Source: Candidatus Bathyarchaeota archaeon BA1
GTDB lineage: Archaea > Thermoproteota > Bathyarchaeia > Bathyarchaeales > Bathyarchaeaceae
Assembly (NCBI GenBank): GCA_001399805.1
Contig: LIHJ01000089.1
Coordinates: 92,418-156,417 of the forward strand
DNA length: 64,000 bases
Direction of reading: 5' to 3'
Below, one piece after another: positions 42,881-52,671 of this stretch. How positions within the stretch are numbered: position 1 is the stretch's first letter; the number at the start of each line of letters is the position of its first letter. Under the pieces are notes generated by a model. It saw nothing but the letters and a program-made list of their open reading frames with translations. It did no database searches and had not been told where the DNA came from. Position numbers and translations under genes: made by a program.

Positions 42881-42939
42881 TAACATACGGGCTATGGGAG
42901 ATTGAAGACTTCACCTTTAAATTGTATTCTTGCATGATC

Positions 42940-43563
42940 TTAAGTGCTTGAATGCCTCAGCATTTTTCTGATAACTTTCGCCACACGGGCAAAGAGCATG
43001 GTCAGTAGGCTCGGTTTAGCCTCGACTCCGTAAACACTCTTAACCAAGGCATCTGCCAACTCTTCCGCCAATTCATAATCTCGATTGATGTATACCTCCG
43101 ACTCGAACAGAGTGGCAACATCCACACCCTTCCTCACCAATTCGAGTCCACCGCGTATGCCCGCATGTTCAGGTGTGTAATAGGGGATGCGAGGGACATC
43201 ACGTATTTCATCAATTGCAAACTGGTCGTAAGCCACTTTTTCGATCTTAGTGAAGGTTGCTGAGTCAAACAATATTCTTGGTAGATTCTTAACAGCGAAA
43301 TTGTCTTCCACAATCTCACCTCTCAGATAGGGTTCTTTAAAAACCCTATCAATTTCCTTGGAGACGGCGTTTGGGAGCCTCATGGTAATGGGTCTTCTTC
43401 TTAATTCAGTCTCTAACACAACTAAGGGAACACCGCGATGTTTCCCCTCAAGTTCCTTTACTCTCTCCTTCAGTCTTTGAATGAGAATAGCCATCGGTTT
43501 CCCATCTATTTCTGTAGTGTCCGTCTTTTTAAGGTGTTCCACCGAATAAAGCAGTAGATCCAC
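42940..43563 (-). CDS. Unrecognised conserved-looking protein
   Basis: A 207-aa protein I cannot assign. The first 50 residues are helical and charged. A mixed middle follows (ITMRLPNAVSKEIDRVFKEP), then IPYYTPEHAGIRGGLELVRK and an acidic helix (YELAEELADALVKSVYG). The C-terminus is basic (FARVAKVIRKMLRHSST). No metal or nucleotide motifs. It is divergent from dph5. A replication-complex (GINS-like) role was considered, but the sequence gave no match I could defend. Confidence 0.6.
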   Translation of the reverse strand: MDLLLYSVEHLKKTDTTEIDGKPMAILIQRLKERVKELEGKHRGVPLVVLETELRRRPITMRLPNAVSKEIDRVFKEPYLRGEIVEDNFAVKNLPRILFDSATFTKIEKVAYDQFAIDEIRDVPRIPYYTPEHAGIRGGLELVRKGVDVATLFESEVYINRDYELAEELADALVKSVYGVEAKPSLLTMLFARVAKVIRKMLRHSST

Positions 43564-43671
43564 TTTCTAAGCTATGCTGATTTCTTGTGGGATCAGCTCG
43601 ATTCGATGCATAGCCAACCTAATATTTTCCTTGCAGAGTAATTTAAGTTATATGAGGGGGCTTGAGATCGT

Positions 43672-44475
43672 TTGGGCGAGCTGGTCTTCGTGGGTTTGGG
43701 CCTATATGATGAGCGGAACATATCACTTCGCGGGCTTGAGGAGGCAAGGGGGGCAGACGCTGTTTTCATGGAGCTTTACACTAGTTTTATGCCGGAACTG
43801 GCCCTCGAAAAACTCGAAAAACTTGTGAAAAGGGCTATCTCGGTTGTATCAAGACGAGATTTAGAGGAAGATGGTGGGCAACTTATTCTTCGAGAAGCGG
43901 GGAGAGGAAAGGTCGTATTGATGGTTCCAGGGGACCCCCTAATCGCGACGACCCATGTGGATTTGCAGATTCGTGCGGAAAGGACGGGAATAAAAACACG
44001 TATAGTGCATGGGGCTTCGATTATCTCGGCGGTAGTTGGGTTATCGGGTCTACAATGTTATCGGTTTGGAAGAAGCGTGACTATTCCTTTTTCTGAAGAT
44101 GGTTTTGTTTCCGAAACCCCGTACAAGGTGATTGCTGAAAATAAAAAGAGGGATCTCCATACGCTCTGCTTTCTAGACATTAGGGCGGATGAAAAACGCT
44201 ACATGACCATTAATGATGGATTGCGGCAGCTTTTGGCTGTGGAGAAACGCAAGGGTAAGCGGCTGATTTGTTCGAATACACTTGTGGTTGGAATTGCGAG
44301 GGCCGGCTCAATTAAACCCACAGTTAAAGCAGGTTACATGGAGGACATGGTCCGCTATGATTTTGGCCCCCCTCCCCACACGATTGTCTTCCCGGGCAAG
44401 CTCCACTTCATGGAGGCAGACGCGCTCATCACCTTGGCAAAGGCACCTGAACAGATAAGGGAGATGGTTAAATAA
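43672..44475 (+). CDS. dph5: Diphthine synthase
   Basis: A SAM-dependent methyltransferase of the tetrapyrrole-methylase fold, 267 aa, that trimethylates the histidine-derived diphthamide precursor on EF-2. It has LVFVGLGLYDERNISLRGLE, VLMVPGDPLIATTHVDL, HGASIISAVVGLSGLQCYRF and FLDIRADEKRYMT. It starts with TTG at 43672 (GELVFVGLG). It overlaps the DUF357 gene by 1 nt, forming an operon with DUF357 and a RibL-like gene. Confidence 0.93.
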   Translation: MGELVFVGLGLYDERNISLRGLEEARGADAVFMELYTSFMPELALEKLEKLVKRAISVVSRRDLEEDGGQLILREAGRGKVVLMVPGDPLIATTHVDLQIRAERTGIKTRIVHGASIISAVVGLSGLQCYRFGRSVTIPFSEDGFVSETPYKVIAENKKRDLHTLCFLDIRADEKRYMTINDGLRQLLAVEKRKGKRLICSNTLVVGIARAGSIKPTVKAGYMEDMVRYDFGPPPHTIVFPGKLHFMEADALITLAKAPEQIREMVK

Positions 44476-44729
44476 TGCTTAAGGAACTGGTGTCAAAGTA
44501 TGTTCAAACCACTGAGCGTGTCCTCTCCGACATACACATCACCAAGGGCTCAATTCTCGTTGATGTAGAAAAGACCCAAGGCGTCATTGAGATGGCCCAA
44601 CGTTATTTAGAAGATGCGAAGTATTATCAGAAGAGGAATAAGCTTGAAACGAGTTTGGCTTCGGTTGCGTATTGTGAGGGGTTACTCGATGCCCTGCGAC
44701 TGTTGGGAATAGTGGAGTTCTCGTGGTGA
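44475..44729 (+). CDS. DUF357 family protein
   Basis: An 84-aa helical DUF357 protein (MAQRYLEDAKYYQKRNKLET, then SVAYCEGLLDALRLLG). In archaea it sits beside or fused to FAD synthetase-type genes, as here. The role is unknown. ATG overlaps the TAA of dph5. Confidence 0.85.
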   Translation: MLKELVSKYVQTTERVLSDIHITKGSILVDVEKTQGVIEMAQRYLEDAKYYQKRNKLETSLASVAYCEGLLDALRLLGIVEFSW

Positions 44730-44810
44730 TTGAAAATCTTTATGGCCTTGGCTTGTCTGTTTCGCAGCATTTAAATCCTTTGATCTACTTTAATAATAAG
44801 TCGAAAATAC

Positions 44811-45506
44811 ATGCTAAGGGAAGAGTCGGTTAAGGAGTACCTGCGGGGCATATTTGCAGTCCAAATGGAAAGGGGATTTGTCGCACCTAAAGATCTTAGC
44901 GAAAGGATTGGAAGATCGCACGGCAGATGCTTCAATGCCCTTTCCCAACTTGAGAGAGAAGGATATGTCCGAAAGGTTAAAACAAAAATTTTCATTGGCG
45001 GAGGGGGAAAGGGAAAGCTAAAGGGAACCACCCCAACCCAATACATGTTGACAGAAAAGGGAAGGACAAAATTAAACATCGTGCTAACTGGCGGGGCCTT
45101 CGATATTTTACACATAGGGCACTTGACAACGCTCAATGAAGCGAAGAGACTCGGCGACACGCTCGTGGTCGTTATAGCTAGGAATGAAACTATTCAAAGG
45201 CTTAAGGGAAGGGAACCTATCAATGATGAAAAAATTCGTCTTTATCTAGTTAATAGCTTAAAACCCGTTGACTTAGCAGTTTTAGGGGATATAAAAGACC
45301 CCTACAAGGTAGTGGAAAAAATCAAGCCTGACACTATCGCATTGGGTTACGATCAGAAGTATGATGAGGATGAGATGAGAAGCAAACTTAGCCAGATGGG
45401 ATTAACCACGAAAGTTATTCGCCTTACTATGAGGGTTCCCGAGGTCAAAACATCAAGTATCATCTCGCAAATCCAACGCTACAATTATGATATAGAGTAT
45501 ACCTAA
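44811..45506 (+). CDS. ribL: Winged helix-FAD synthase (RibL-like nucleotidyltransferase)
   Basis: A 231-aa fusion. The N-terminal 85 residues are a winged helix (KEYLRGIFAVQMERGFVAPK and a basic wing IGGGGKGKLKGT). The C-terminal part is a cytidylyltransferase-type domain: VLTGGAFDILHIGHLTTLNE carries the HIGH-type motif, and IALGYDQKYDEDE follows. RibL makes FAD from FMN and ATP. The winged helix may give self-regulation, as in RibK found elsewhere in the window. Follows dph5-DUF357. Confidence 0.87.
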   Translation: MLREESVKEYLRGIFAVQMERGFVAPKDLSERIGRSHGRCFNALSQLEREGYVRKVKTKIFIGGGGKGKLKGTTPTQYMLTEKGRTKLNIVLTGGAFDILHIGHLTTLNEAKRLGDTLVVVIARNETIQRLKGREPINDEKIRLYLVNSLKPVDLAVLGDIKDPYKVVEKIKPDTIALGYDQKYDEDEMRSKLSQMGLTTKVIRLTMRVPEVKTSSIISQIQRYNYDIEYT

Positions 45507-45721
45507 TCCATAACTCAGGGGCGCTATTAACATTGATGAAGAGCGCTCATTGGTTCCTCGAAGGTGGTGGCAAGGTTATTGGAAAGATGGACAGAGGGGG
45601 CCGCAGGAAGGGCTGAAAGGGAGCTTAAAATTGGAAGGAATGAGTTGAACAATTCGTTAGGGAATTTATACAACCTTATTCCCGATTGGCACCCGGGATC
45701 AATTACTGGGGCGATAAGGAA

Positions 45722-46021
45722 ATGAAAATTCGCGCCATTCTTTTTATTGATTTAGACGGTACGCTTCCACGTTAAAAATCATAACATAGGGAATATTGGC
45801 GTGTCTGTAATCGGTAACTATGAGGAGGTAAGCATCACCTCGTGCACCCAGGCAGCACTTGAGGGTCTTCTGGTTTGGCTATGTTACAGATACAACATAA
45901 TAGTAGATGCCATCAAGGGTCATAGGGAGCATGCCGAAACCCTGTGCCCCGGAAAATGTCCACACGCTAAACTTGCTGAGATCAAAACTAACGTTCAAAG
46001 AATACTGTTAGATGTTTGTTC
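45722..46021 (+). pseudogene. Decayed PGRP/N-acetylmuramoyl-L-alanine amidase-like gene
   Basis: After one frame change near 45770 the plus strand spells parts of a peptidoglycan-recognition/amidase-2 domain: ILFIDLDGTL, then HVKNHNIGNIGVSVIGNYEE, WLCYRYNI and IKGHREHAETLCPGKC. The zinc-ligand His and the terminal Cys-Pro-Gly are visible; the N-terminal His region is missing or deleted. The open frame continues to 46220 antisense to the D-aminopeptidase gene and is then just shadow. The 45507-45721 stretch holds further unreadable remnants. Confidence 0.55.
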
Positions 46022-46829
46022 CCGCAAGAGTGATCATGGCGCGAAGAGCCTTGAAGACCTCAAGATAATCGTTAGAGACGAAGGAGATGGTTCTTCCGTC
46101 CACTCTTTTGGCTCCGGGAACAAGTTCAGCCATCTCAGCCATTCCAATGTGTATGAAGACTATGTCAAGCTTTATTGGCGGGCTGATCTTAAATGGCTTA
46201 AACTCATTGAGGCGTTGTAGAGCCTTCGTGGTTCCTTCCTTAATGAGCACCCTTGCTTTCACTGGGCTCACACACCTAGCTGCAAATCTACCAACGCCCT
46301 CTTTCACCGTGACTGTTTCCACATTGCCTAGAAGGGACCTCGCCTCCTCGGTGACAGCTCGATCACCAGACACAAGCGCAACGGGCACATTGAAGCAACC
46401 TGCGAGAGCCGCATTGAGGCCTGTCTCACCCATTGGTTGACCATTCATGAAAACATCGCTGACAACACCGCCATGGTAAGTGTGTTCTAAAACACCAATG
46501 TATGAACCCCTTCTGGCGTGATAGCCAATGAAGAGGGCGGCGTTGAAGGTCGCATCGATACCTTGCATCATGGAGAGGGGCTTTGGTGAACCTGTGATGA
46601 GTTCGGCGGCCTCATGAAGCTCTTCGGGTATAATGTTCCTCATTGTCCCGTGGGAATCGTTGACCAAAATACTTGTGGCTCCAGCTTCGAGGGCGCCCTC
46701 TATGGCTGCATTCACCTCATAGGTCATGAGTTTTCTGGCCCTGTCATGTTCCTTCCCCTCACGAAGCGTGTGTTCCCCATGAACCACTCCGGCAACGCCT
46801 TCAAGATCAGCCGATACAAATATCTTCAT
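46008..46829 (-). CDS. dppA: M55 family D-aminopeptidase
   Basis: A zinc D-aminopeptidase, 273 aa. It has KIFVSADLEGVAGVVHGEHT at the N-terminus, LVNDSHGTMRN, the active-site region LFIGYHARRG and HTYHGGVVSDVF. Family members hydrolyse D-amino acid peptides such as D-Ala-D-Ala. It is divergent from a D-cysteine desulfhydrase-type gene and touches the amidase relic, hinting at past use of bacterial wall fragments. Confidence 0.9.
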   Translation of the reverse strand: MKIFVSADLEGVAGVVHGEHTLREGKEHDRARKLMTYEVNAAIEGALEAGATSILVNDSHGTMRNIIPEELHEAAELITGSPKPLSMMQGIDATFNAALFIGYHARRGSYIGVLEHTYHGGVVSDVFMNGQPMGETGLNAALAGCFNVPVALVSGDRAVTEEARSLLGNVETVTVKEGVGRFAARCVSPVKARVLIKEGTTKALQRLNEFKPFKISPPIKLDIVFIHIGMAEMAELVPGAKRVDGRTISFVSNDYLEVFKALRAMITLAGTNI

Positions 46830-46940
46830 GATCCAGCCCCCAATCCCCGTTGACTTCTACAATACCTCCTTCATACATAAAAGGTTTGATAAAGCGATCT
46901 TATAGAATATGAGGTAGAAAATAGAGGGAGGAAAACTGAT

Positions 46941-47927
46941 ATGCAGATTGGCAAACTGCCAAGGATACGATTAGCAAATCTACCTACCCCTTTGGAAGAG
47001 ATGCCACGCCTCTCCAAGGTTTTAGGCGGGCCACGGCTGTGGATCAAACGGGACGACTACACAGGGCTAGCTCTCGGGGGGAATAAGGTGAGGAAGCTGG
47101 AGTTTGTGATGGCGGACGCCATAAACAAAGGAGCTAACGTTGTGATCACGACTGGCGATGTTCAATCAAATCACGCACGGGCGACGGCAGCTGCGGCATC
47201 AAAACTGGGCGTGAAGGCAGTTCTTGTTCTGTATGGTGAGGAGCCCAAAGAGTGCGATGGAAACCTTCTCCTCGATCACATTTTTGGGGCTGACATAAGG
47301 TTTGTTCCCGATGGGGTAGACGTTCCAGCGATAATGAGGGACATAGCCAAGGAGTTAGAGAGCGAGGGGCACACACCTTACACCATACCGTCTGGTGCAT
47401 CCTACCCTGTTGGAGCGGTTGGCTACGTCAATGCTGCATTGGAGATGCTCGAACAAGCGAACGACATGGGCATGGAAATCAATTACGTTGTCCATGCAGT
47501 GGGATCCGGCGGTACACAGGCCGGGCTAGTCCTCGGGAACAAGGCGTTAAACACAAAAGTCAGGGTGGTGGGCATAAGTGTTGGTCCAAGAAGGGACCCT
47601 TTAGCCAAGCGTACCGCAGAGATTGCAAATGGGACATCTAAGATGTTGAGCATGGACACTACCGTAAACCCGGATGAGATATTGATCATGGATGACTATG
47701 TTGGAGAGGAGCATGTAACGTCTGCCAGAGAAGTGGTGAATGCCATTAGACTGGTGGCGAGAACCGAGGGAATACTGTTAGACCCAGAGTATACGGGCGT
47801 GGCGATGGCGGGGTTGATAGACTTAATAAAAAAAGGGCATTTTGAGACACAGAATAACGTGGTGTTTATTCACACTGGCGGAACCCCAATCATATTTGCC
47901 CATAAAAAAGAGCTGAAAGGAACATAA
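46941..47927 (+). CDS. D-cysteine desulfhydrase/ACC deaminase family enzyme
   Basis: A fold type II PLP enzyme, 328 aa. The PLP lysine lies in GLALGGNKVRKLEFVMADAI, followed by DVQSNHARATAAAA, the phosphate loop GSGGTQAGLV and IHTGGTPIIF. Members break D-cysteine to pyruvate, H2S and ammonia, or cleave ACC. A GGAGG ribosome site lies just upstream of ATG. Paired head-to-head with dppA, it fits D-amino acid breakdown. Confidence 0.88.
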   Translation: MQIGKLPRIRLANLPTPLEEMPRLSKVLGGPRLWIKRDDYTGLALGGNKVRKLEFVMADAINKGANVVITTGDVQSNHARATAAAASKLGVKAVLVLYGEEPKECDGNLLLDHIFGADIRFVPDGVDVPAIMRDIAKELESEGHTPYTIPSGASYPVGAVGYVNAALEMLEQANDMGMEINYVVHAVGSGGTQAGLVLGNKALNTKVRVVGISVGPRRDPLAKRTAEIANGTSKMLSMDTTVNPDEILIMDDYVGEEHVTSAREVVNAIRLVARTEGILLDPEYTGVAMAGLIDLIKKGHFETQNNVVFIHTGGTPIIFAHKKELKGT

Positions 47928-48062
47928 ACACGAATCCGAAGGGCTCAGACGTTTTCGCCTAGCGGAGAGTGACAAGTGCACGGATTTACGAGAAACAAAC
48001 ATCCCACCCTAACCTCGTTGGTTCGAAGTAGCTCGCGAAAGGCCCCGTTTAAACCTCCACCT

Positions 48063-48764
48063 TTAGGGAAGGGTTAATACTTCTACCTTTGCCTTGTTTC
48101 CGTCTTTCAGTCTTAGTTGGTGCCGTAGGAAGGTGGGGGCGATGACCTCCAACACTGAGGAGTTGTAGTGGCTTCGCAGCGCACACACAACTGCGCCTTT
48201 CACTTTGTTGTTGATAATGGCGGGATAACACTTCACAGGGCCGAAGGTTCGGGTCTCATCCTTGAATCCGTGGAGTTCTATTGCCGGATAGGTCTCAAGC
48301 TCTGACCTTGTTTTCATATCGTAGTCGGAGGTGAGCCTGAGATTAAGGGTTCCGGGATAGGGGTCAAACCCTAACTTTTCGATGAACTGTTTGCGATACC
48401 CATCCCTCGTTACGTAGTACGCCCCCTCGCCTAGCCCAGTGAACACCACACCCTCCAACGTTACAGATGGAGGATATGTTGCTTCCATGATCAGGCGTAG
48501 GCCGGAGTACAGCCTCCTCAGCTCAGCCACCCCGGAGTCCGTAACCCTGATCAAGCAACCCTCCGGGGTGATGACCCTCTTGATCCAGCCCCTCTTCTCC
48601 ATCTGAATGAGGTGGCGGGAGGCGGTTTGCTGGGAGGAGCCCATCTTCTCGGCTAGATACTCCGTGGAGACCTTTGCGGTTCGGCGGTGGGCACCCACCT
48701 CCGCTAACTTATATAATGTGAAGAACTGTTTCCACAAACGTGCATCAACATTCATGGAGCCCAC
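48063..48764 (-). CDS. ribK: CTP-dependent riboflavin kinase with N-terminal winged helix
   Basis: Archaeal RibK, 233 aa. The first 95 residues are a MarR-like winged helix (STEYLAEKMGSSQQTASRHL). The kinase domain has VVFTGLGEGAYYVTRDGYRK, LGFDPYPGTLNLRL, KCYPAI and RSHYNSSVLEVIAP. It makes FMN from riboflavin and CTP. The fused winged helix is common in archaea and suggests control of flavin genes. No flavin operon is adjacent. Confidence 0.92.
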   Translation of the reverse strand: MGSMNVDARLWKQFFTLYKLAEVGAHRRTAKVSTEYLAEKMGSSQQTASRHLIQMEKRGWIKRVITPEGCLIRVTDSGVAELRRLYSGLRLIMEATYPPSVTLEGVVFTGLGEGAYYVTRDGYRKQFIEKLGFDPYPGTLNLRLTSDYDMKTRSELETYPAIELHGFKDETRTFGPVKCYPAIINNKVKGAVVCALRSHYNSSVLEVIAPTFLRHQLRLKDGNKAKVEVLTLP

Positions 48765-48963
48765 GTAAATCGCCCCACTGAAGAAAGAGTGACTGTGTAT
48801 TTAAGCAACTCGAAAATTCTCTATAACAACTTCACACCAGTCATAAGTCGTAAAGAAACACAATGCCAAACAAAATAAAGATAATAGCGGCACGTTGTGT
48901 AATAAATACCGTTGCGGATTTGTTATATTACTTTAGCTCATTATTCAACAGGTTCATTTGGTT

Positions 48964-49641
48964 TTAACTGATTGCCAGAATTCTAAGGTGATCTGCCGTG
49001 TCAGCGCACACATCGGCGGCTCGTTCCGTGAATTCTACAAAGTCCCTTAATATCATTAACACAGCCGGATTCATTCTCTCGCCATACTTTACGAATAACG
49101 ACTTTGTTTTCAGGTACTCGTCGTCGATACGGCCCTCTATCGATTCGACCCTCTCTGTAAGCTCTTTCACGCGAGATGGATCAATCCCAAGCGCTTCGAT
49201 GGCCTCATGCATGGCGGCGGCGCACTCCACTAGAGCCCTACCCATTCTCACAAATGCGTCTAAGATCTCTTTTGGGATCTCCGTTTCCATCAAAATCCTA
49301 ACGCTCCTCGCAGAGTCCTTAACATGGTCCGCCATCACGTCTAGGTGCTCAATCAAGCCCATGAGGTCCTCACGATATTTTGGTGGCAGAGGGCCCTTCG
49401 TCAACTCCTCGAAGACCGATCTACGGAGGTTGTCAATCTCTACCTCATCCCGGAAGAGGCTCTCTATGTACCTCTCCGCCTCTTCTTTCCTCCCCTCAGA
49501 AAAGGCGGTTATGGCCTTCTCCAGCTCACTAACAGTATCGATGGCCTTTAGGATCTGCTTCTCCGCAAGGTTTAGGGTCGTAGATTTGCGGCGCTCCTCA
49601 AACCACTTCAACATCTTATGAGTTGCCAACAACCCCACCAA
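48964..49641 (-). CDS. PhoU-like DUF47/UPF0111 protein
   Basis: A 225-aa helical bundle of the PhoU-like UPF0111 family. It has ELTKGPLPPKYREDLMGLIE, HLDVMADHVKDSARSVRIL and ILRDFVEFTERAADVCADTA, with the E/D-rich motifs that bind iron or manganese in the family. Relatives accompany PiT phosphate transporters; none is next to it here. Confidence 0.87.
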   Translation of the reverse strand: MVGLLATHKMLKWFEERRKSTTLNLAEKQILKAIDTVSELEKAITAFSEGRKEEAERYIESLFRDEVEIDNLRRSVFEELTKGPLPPKYREDLMGLIEHLDVMADHVKDSARSVRILMETEIPKEILDAFVRMGRALVECAAAMHEAIEALGIDPSRVKELTERVESIEGRIDDEYLKTKSLFVKYGERMNPAVLMILRDFVEFTERAADVCADTADHLRILAIS

Positions 49642-49919
49642 ATATTAAGATGATAAAACACATCTCCCTTATTATTTTATCTAAACAGTTATCAGCGAGC
49701 CGTATAACAGAAATAACGTGGTCATATGCAGATATCCCACATACAAATCGTCGTCTGCTTCATCGGTTTTATATCTCCCGAGGAATAGTGTTAACGATGA
49801 GACGATAGAAATAATGCCCGAGGGGGCCTCTTAGAGCATGAAAACGATGGCCATTTTAGGGTGGATAAAAGTTAGAAAATCGTTGCAACATGACTTTGAT
49901 CATACTTTGTCTATGGTGC

Positions 49920-50519
49920 TCAAGAAGGTGCTTCGCCCTTTAACTCTTCAAATCTGATGATCTTATCCATACGTTTTGCCAGCATTTCGATTAATTGAGT
50001 TTCCCGTAGGCTTATCCCGGCTCCTCGATCTTCTGCTAATTTACGTCCATGATACCCGCTAGCCAAGAAGGTTTGGGCTAGCGTTAGGCAGTGCAAAATC
50101 TTCTCTAAATCACCTGAATGAAGATAGAGGGTGATGTCATTTATGATGAGAAACTTTGTTGGCTTTTGGATGAATTGGCTGAGCAGCGGTTCTATCGCTT
50201 TTCTGTTCAACTCCGCATATTCTAATACCTGCTCCCGTGAAGTGCCTGTCAATCTTGGCGCGTACACTTTTCTGGGTGAAAGGTTTCTCACTTTATTAAC
50301 TGAGCTTGTATAATCGGATAACTTCCCGCCAATGTCGCCGATCCTTTGCGGGGCCATATCTATAATAGTGATTTCACAGGGCTCAGCCAGTGACGTTAGT
50401 TGATCAAGCAATCTAGCTATCAACCTGGTTTTCCCTGAGCTTGCTTCCCCTAACACCAGCACCTTTCTACCCACGATGTCCTTAACCTTTAACCGAACCC
50501 TTCTGCTATTTTTCGCCAA
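49920..50519 (-). CDS. P-loop ATPase of a thiamine-associated operon
   Basis: A 199-aa P-loop protein: Walker A GEASSGKT, a Walker-B-like KFLIINDITLYL, and the terminal REQVLEYAELNRKAIEPLLS region. It follows thiW by a 14-nt overlap in the thiD-thiW operon, so it may energise or regulate that transporter. It does not look like an ABC ATPase (no LSGGQ). Function unknown. Confidence 0.75.
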   Translation of the reverse strand: MAKNSRRVRLKVKDIVGRKVLVLGEASSGKTRLIARLLDQLTSLAEPCEITIIDMAPQRIGDIGGKLSDYTSSVNKVRNLSPRKVYAPRLTGTSREQVLEYAELNRKAIEPLLSQFIQKPTKFLIINDITLYLHSGDLEKILHCLTLAQTFLASGYHGRKLAEDRGAGISLRETQLIEMLAKRMDKIIRFEELKGEAPS

Positions 50520-51075
50520 ACAATATCTCCCTGCTTATCTTGGCACGATTAAGAGCTAAGAGGATTAAAAATCCCAAAATGCTCCCGGAACCAGAGCTCA
50601 AGGACCATCCTGACCATAGGGTTAAAAGAGCGATCAATGGACCCTCCTTAAGCAGTGATAGAAGCCTAATATCCCCTATCCACGGGGCAATCAAATACAG
50701 CGCCAGGGTAGCACCTATAAACACCGTGCCCACGGGTTCGCAAAAAGCGGCCATAAATGCGACCTTGCTAGTCCTTTTAGACTTTTTGAAAAGCCAATAC
50801 ACAATCCCCACAACGATGCCACCGGGAATCCCACCAGGGAAGGCATAGATCGTGCCTATTCCCACCATGTTCCTGATAATCCCTATGAAAAGCGCCACGA
50901 TGGCTGCCCATAGAGGTCCTAAAAGCACGCCGGTGAGCGCGTTGATCATGTGCTGCCCAGGAAAAGCCTTTGTAGTTAAAAAGGGAAACCAAAGAAATGG
51001 TGCTATGATCACGCCGAGGCCTGAAAATACAGACACTAGAGCTATCTTCTTGATATATACAGCTTCAGCCTTCAT
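50506..51075 (-). CDS. thiW: ThiW-type thiamine-precursor transporter (ECF S component)
   Basis: A 189-aa membrane protein with about six hydrophobic helices. It has the S-component-like GQHMINALTGVLLGPLWAAI and PGGIPGGIVVGIVYWL stretches and FCEPVGTVFIGATL. ThiW proteins are predicted to import the thiazole precursor. It overlaps thiDN by 4 nt at its start and lies downstream of the TPP riboswitch. No standard ECF T or A genes are adjacent except the P-loop gene. Confidence 0.85.
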   Translation of the reverse strand: MKAEAVYIKKIALVSVFSGLGVIIAPFLWFPFLTTKAFPGQHMINALTGVLLGPLWAAIVALFIGIIRNMVGIGTIYAFPGGIPGGIVVGIVYWLFKKSKRTSKVAFMAAFCEPVGTVFIGATLALYLIAPWIGDIRLLSLLKEGPLIALLTLWSGWSLSSGSGSILGFLILLALNRAKISREILFGEK

Positions 51076-52448
51076 GACCTCGCTATCTCCCTTGCAATTT
51101 GTAAAATGAGCTTCGCCAGCTCCCTTGCTTCTTTACCAAAGATCACTATCATGGGCTCTTTCCCTACGTCTCCCCTATGGTAAACCACATCGGGGACTTT
51201 TCCAGCTCTTTTGACGGCTTGCTGCACCCCCCATGGTATAGTCATCCCCTCGATTCTTTTAATTTCCTCAGGCTCCTCTTTCCGGTCATAAAACGATATT
51301 TCTAAGCCCTTCCATGCTAGAATTTCAAGTGCCTCTTCTGAAAACCTCAAGTTGACCGCAGCCCTCTTGCTTGGGTCATGCTTGGTAATTTCAAGTATGT
51401 ACCTGGCCAGATGAGAAGAGGACCCGAACCTCGGACCACCCACTGCCCTAACGCCCCTCGATGTCTTCACAATCCTGCCTTCTACTGCGGCCACGTCATC
51501 TATGCTTTCTGCGTAGGGGATGGCCATGGCAATGTTCATGCCCACTTGAGGTATAAGCGTCGCCACCATAGGCGTTGACTCAAGGAGTAACCTAGCCTCC
51601 TCTATGCTCATCAATACGGTGTACCTTGAAGCCTCGCGGTAAAGATGTGACATGGGATTAACTGGCCCATAACCTCTGCCTACATCTAATCCAAACTTTA
51701 TTGCCGAGGTTACAAATCTCTTAGCGTTTTGAACCGCGTTGGGTATGTTCCTCCCTTTGGCGAGCTCGGCTGTGATGGCCGCTGAAAAGCTGCAGCCCGT
51801 GCCATGGGTGGTTTTAACATCCAGTCTTGGGGCTTGGAATACTTCAAACTCATCCCTATAGTAGAGAATATCCACGGCATCCCCTTGATCCATATGGCCA
51901 CCCTTGATCACAACAGCCTCAGGCCCGATCTGGGAGATCTTTCTAGCGGCAATCTTCGCATCGTCCATGGTGTGAATTTCCATTCCTGCGAGTATCTCAG
52001 CCTCAAACCTGTTTGGCGTCACGATCGTAGCTCTCGGCAGGAGGCGATCCTTCAAGGCATTTACGGCCCTTGGTTCTAAGAGAGGCGCTCCAGACTTCGC
52101 AACCATGACGGGATCAACTGTGAGTGGGAATTTGTAGTTTGAGACCTCAGAAGACACCGCCTCAATTATTTCCTCTGTGTGGAGCATCCCCGTCTTCCCG
52201 GCATCAATGCCCATGTCGTCGGCTATTGCCCTGATCTGCTTTTGAATCATTTCAGGTGTGAGGTCTTCAACGGCCATAACAGAATAGGTGTTTTGTGCCG
52301 TAATGGAAGTGATAGCTGTCGTACCATGGACAGCCAGGGCGGCAAACGTTTTAAGGTCTGCTTGGATGCCTGCCCCTCCCCCGGAATCACTGCCCGCTAT
52401 GGTTATCGCCACAGGAATCTTGCCCTTTACTTTTTGAATCCAAGTCAT
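51072..52448 (-). CDS. thiDN: Bifunctional HMP(-P) kinase/thiamine-phosphate synthase ThiDN
   Basis: A 458-aa fusion. The ThiD kinase domain (about 1-265) has [34 protein letters not shown] and [14 protein letters not shown] with the catalytic Cys/Gly motif. The ThiN domain (about 280-458) has [18 protein letters not shown] and [17 protein letters not shown]. It phosphorylates HMP and joins it to thiazole phosphate. First gene of thiDN-thiW-ATPase, preceded by a TPP riboswitch with a 225-nt spacer. Confidence 0.93.
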   Translation of the reverse strand: MTWIQKVKGKIPVAITIAGSDSGGGAGIQADLKTFAALAVHGTTAITSITAQNTYSVMAVEDLTPEMIQKQIRAIADDMGIDAGKTGMLHTEEIIEAVSSEVSNYKFPLTVDPVMVAKSGAPLLEPRAVNALKDRLLPRATIVTPNRFEAEILAGMEIHTMDDAKIAARKISQIGPEAVVIKGGHMDQGDAVDILYYRDEFEVFQAPRLDVKTTHGTGCSFSAAITAELAKGRNIPNAVQNAKRFVTSAIKFGLDVGRGYGPVNPMSHLYREASRYTVLMSIEEARLLLESTPMVATLIPQVGMNIAMAIPYAESIDDVAAVEGRIVKTSRGVRAVGGPRFGSSSHLARYILEITKHDPSKRAAVNLRFSEEALEILAWKGLEISFYDRKEEPEEIKRIEGMTIPWGVQQAVKRAGKVPDVVYHRGDVGKEPMIVIFGKEARELAKLILQIAREIARS

Positions 52449-52671
52449 TTTTTAGGTCTCCTTCTCAAGCATGAGCAGACTGACCGCCGAGCTAGACCAG
52501 AGGATAAAAGTGATCAAATGACCTCGGGATCCTCTTTTCGATGGCACGGGCTCACCTCCCCACTCACGAGGCAGCTTAATACCCAATACCATATCACTCC
52601 AATGAACATCAAAAGAAATAGATTGACCTTAGCTTTCAATCGTGATAAGTCACTGGTATACATAAATATGC

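Noticed and set aside
42940..43563. GINS-family assignment for the 207-aa protein
   Set aside because: The helical pattern is vaguely similar, but I could not align any GINS signature with confidence.
46022..46220. 3' part of the 139-aa plus-strand open frame
   Set aside because: Beyond about 46021 it is only the antisense shadow of the D-aminopeptidase gene; only the first part has amidase character.
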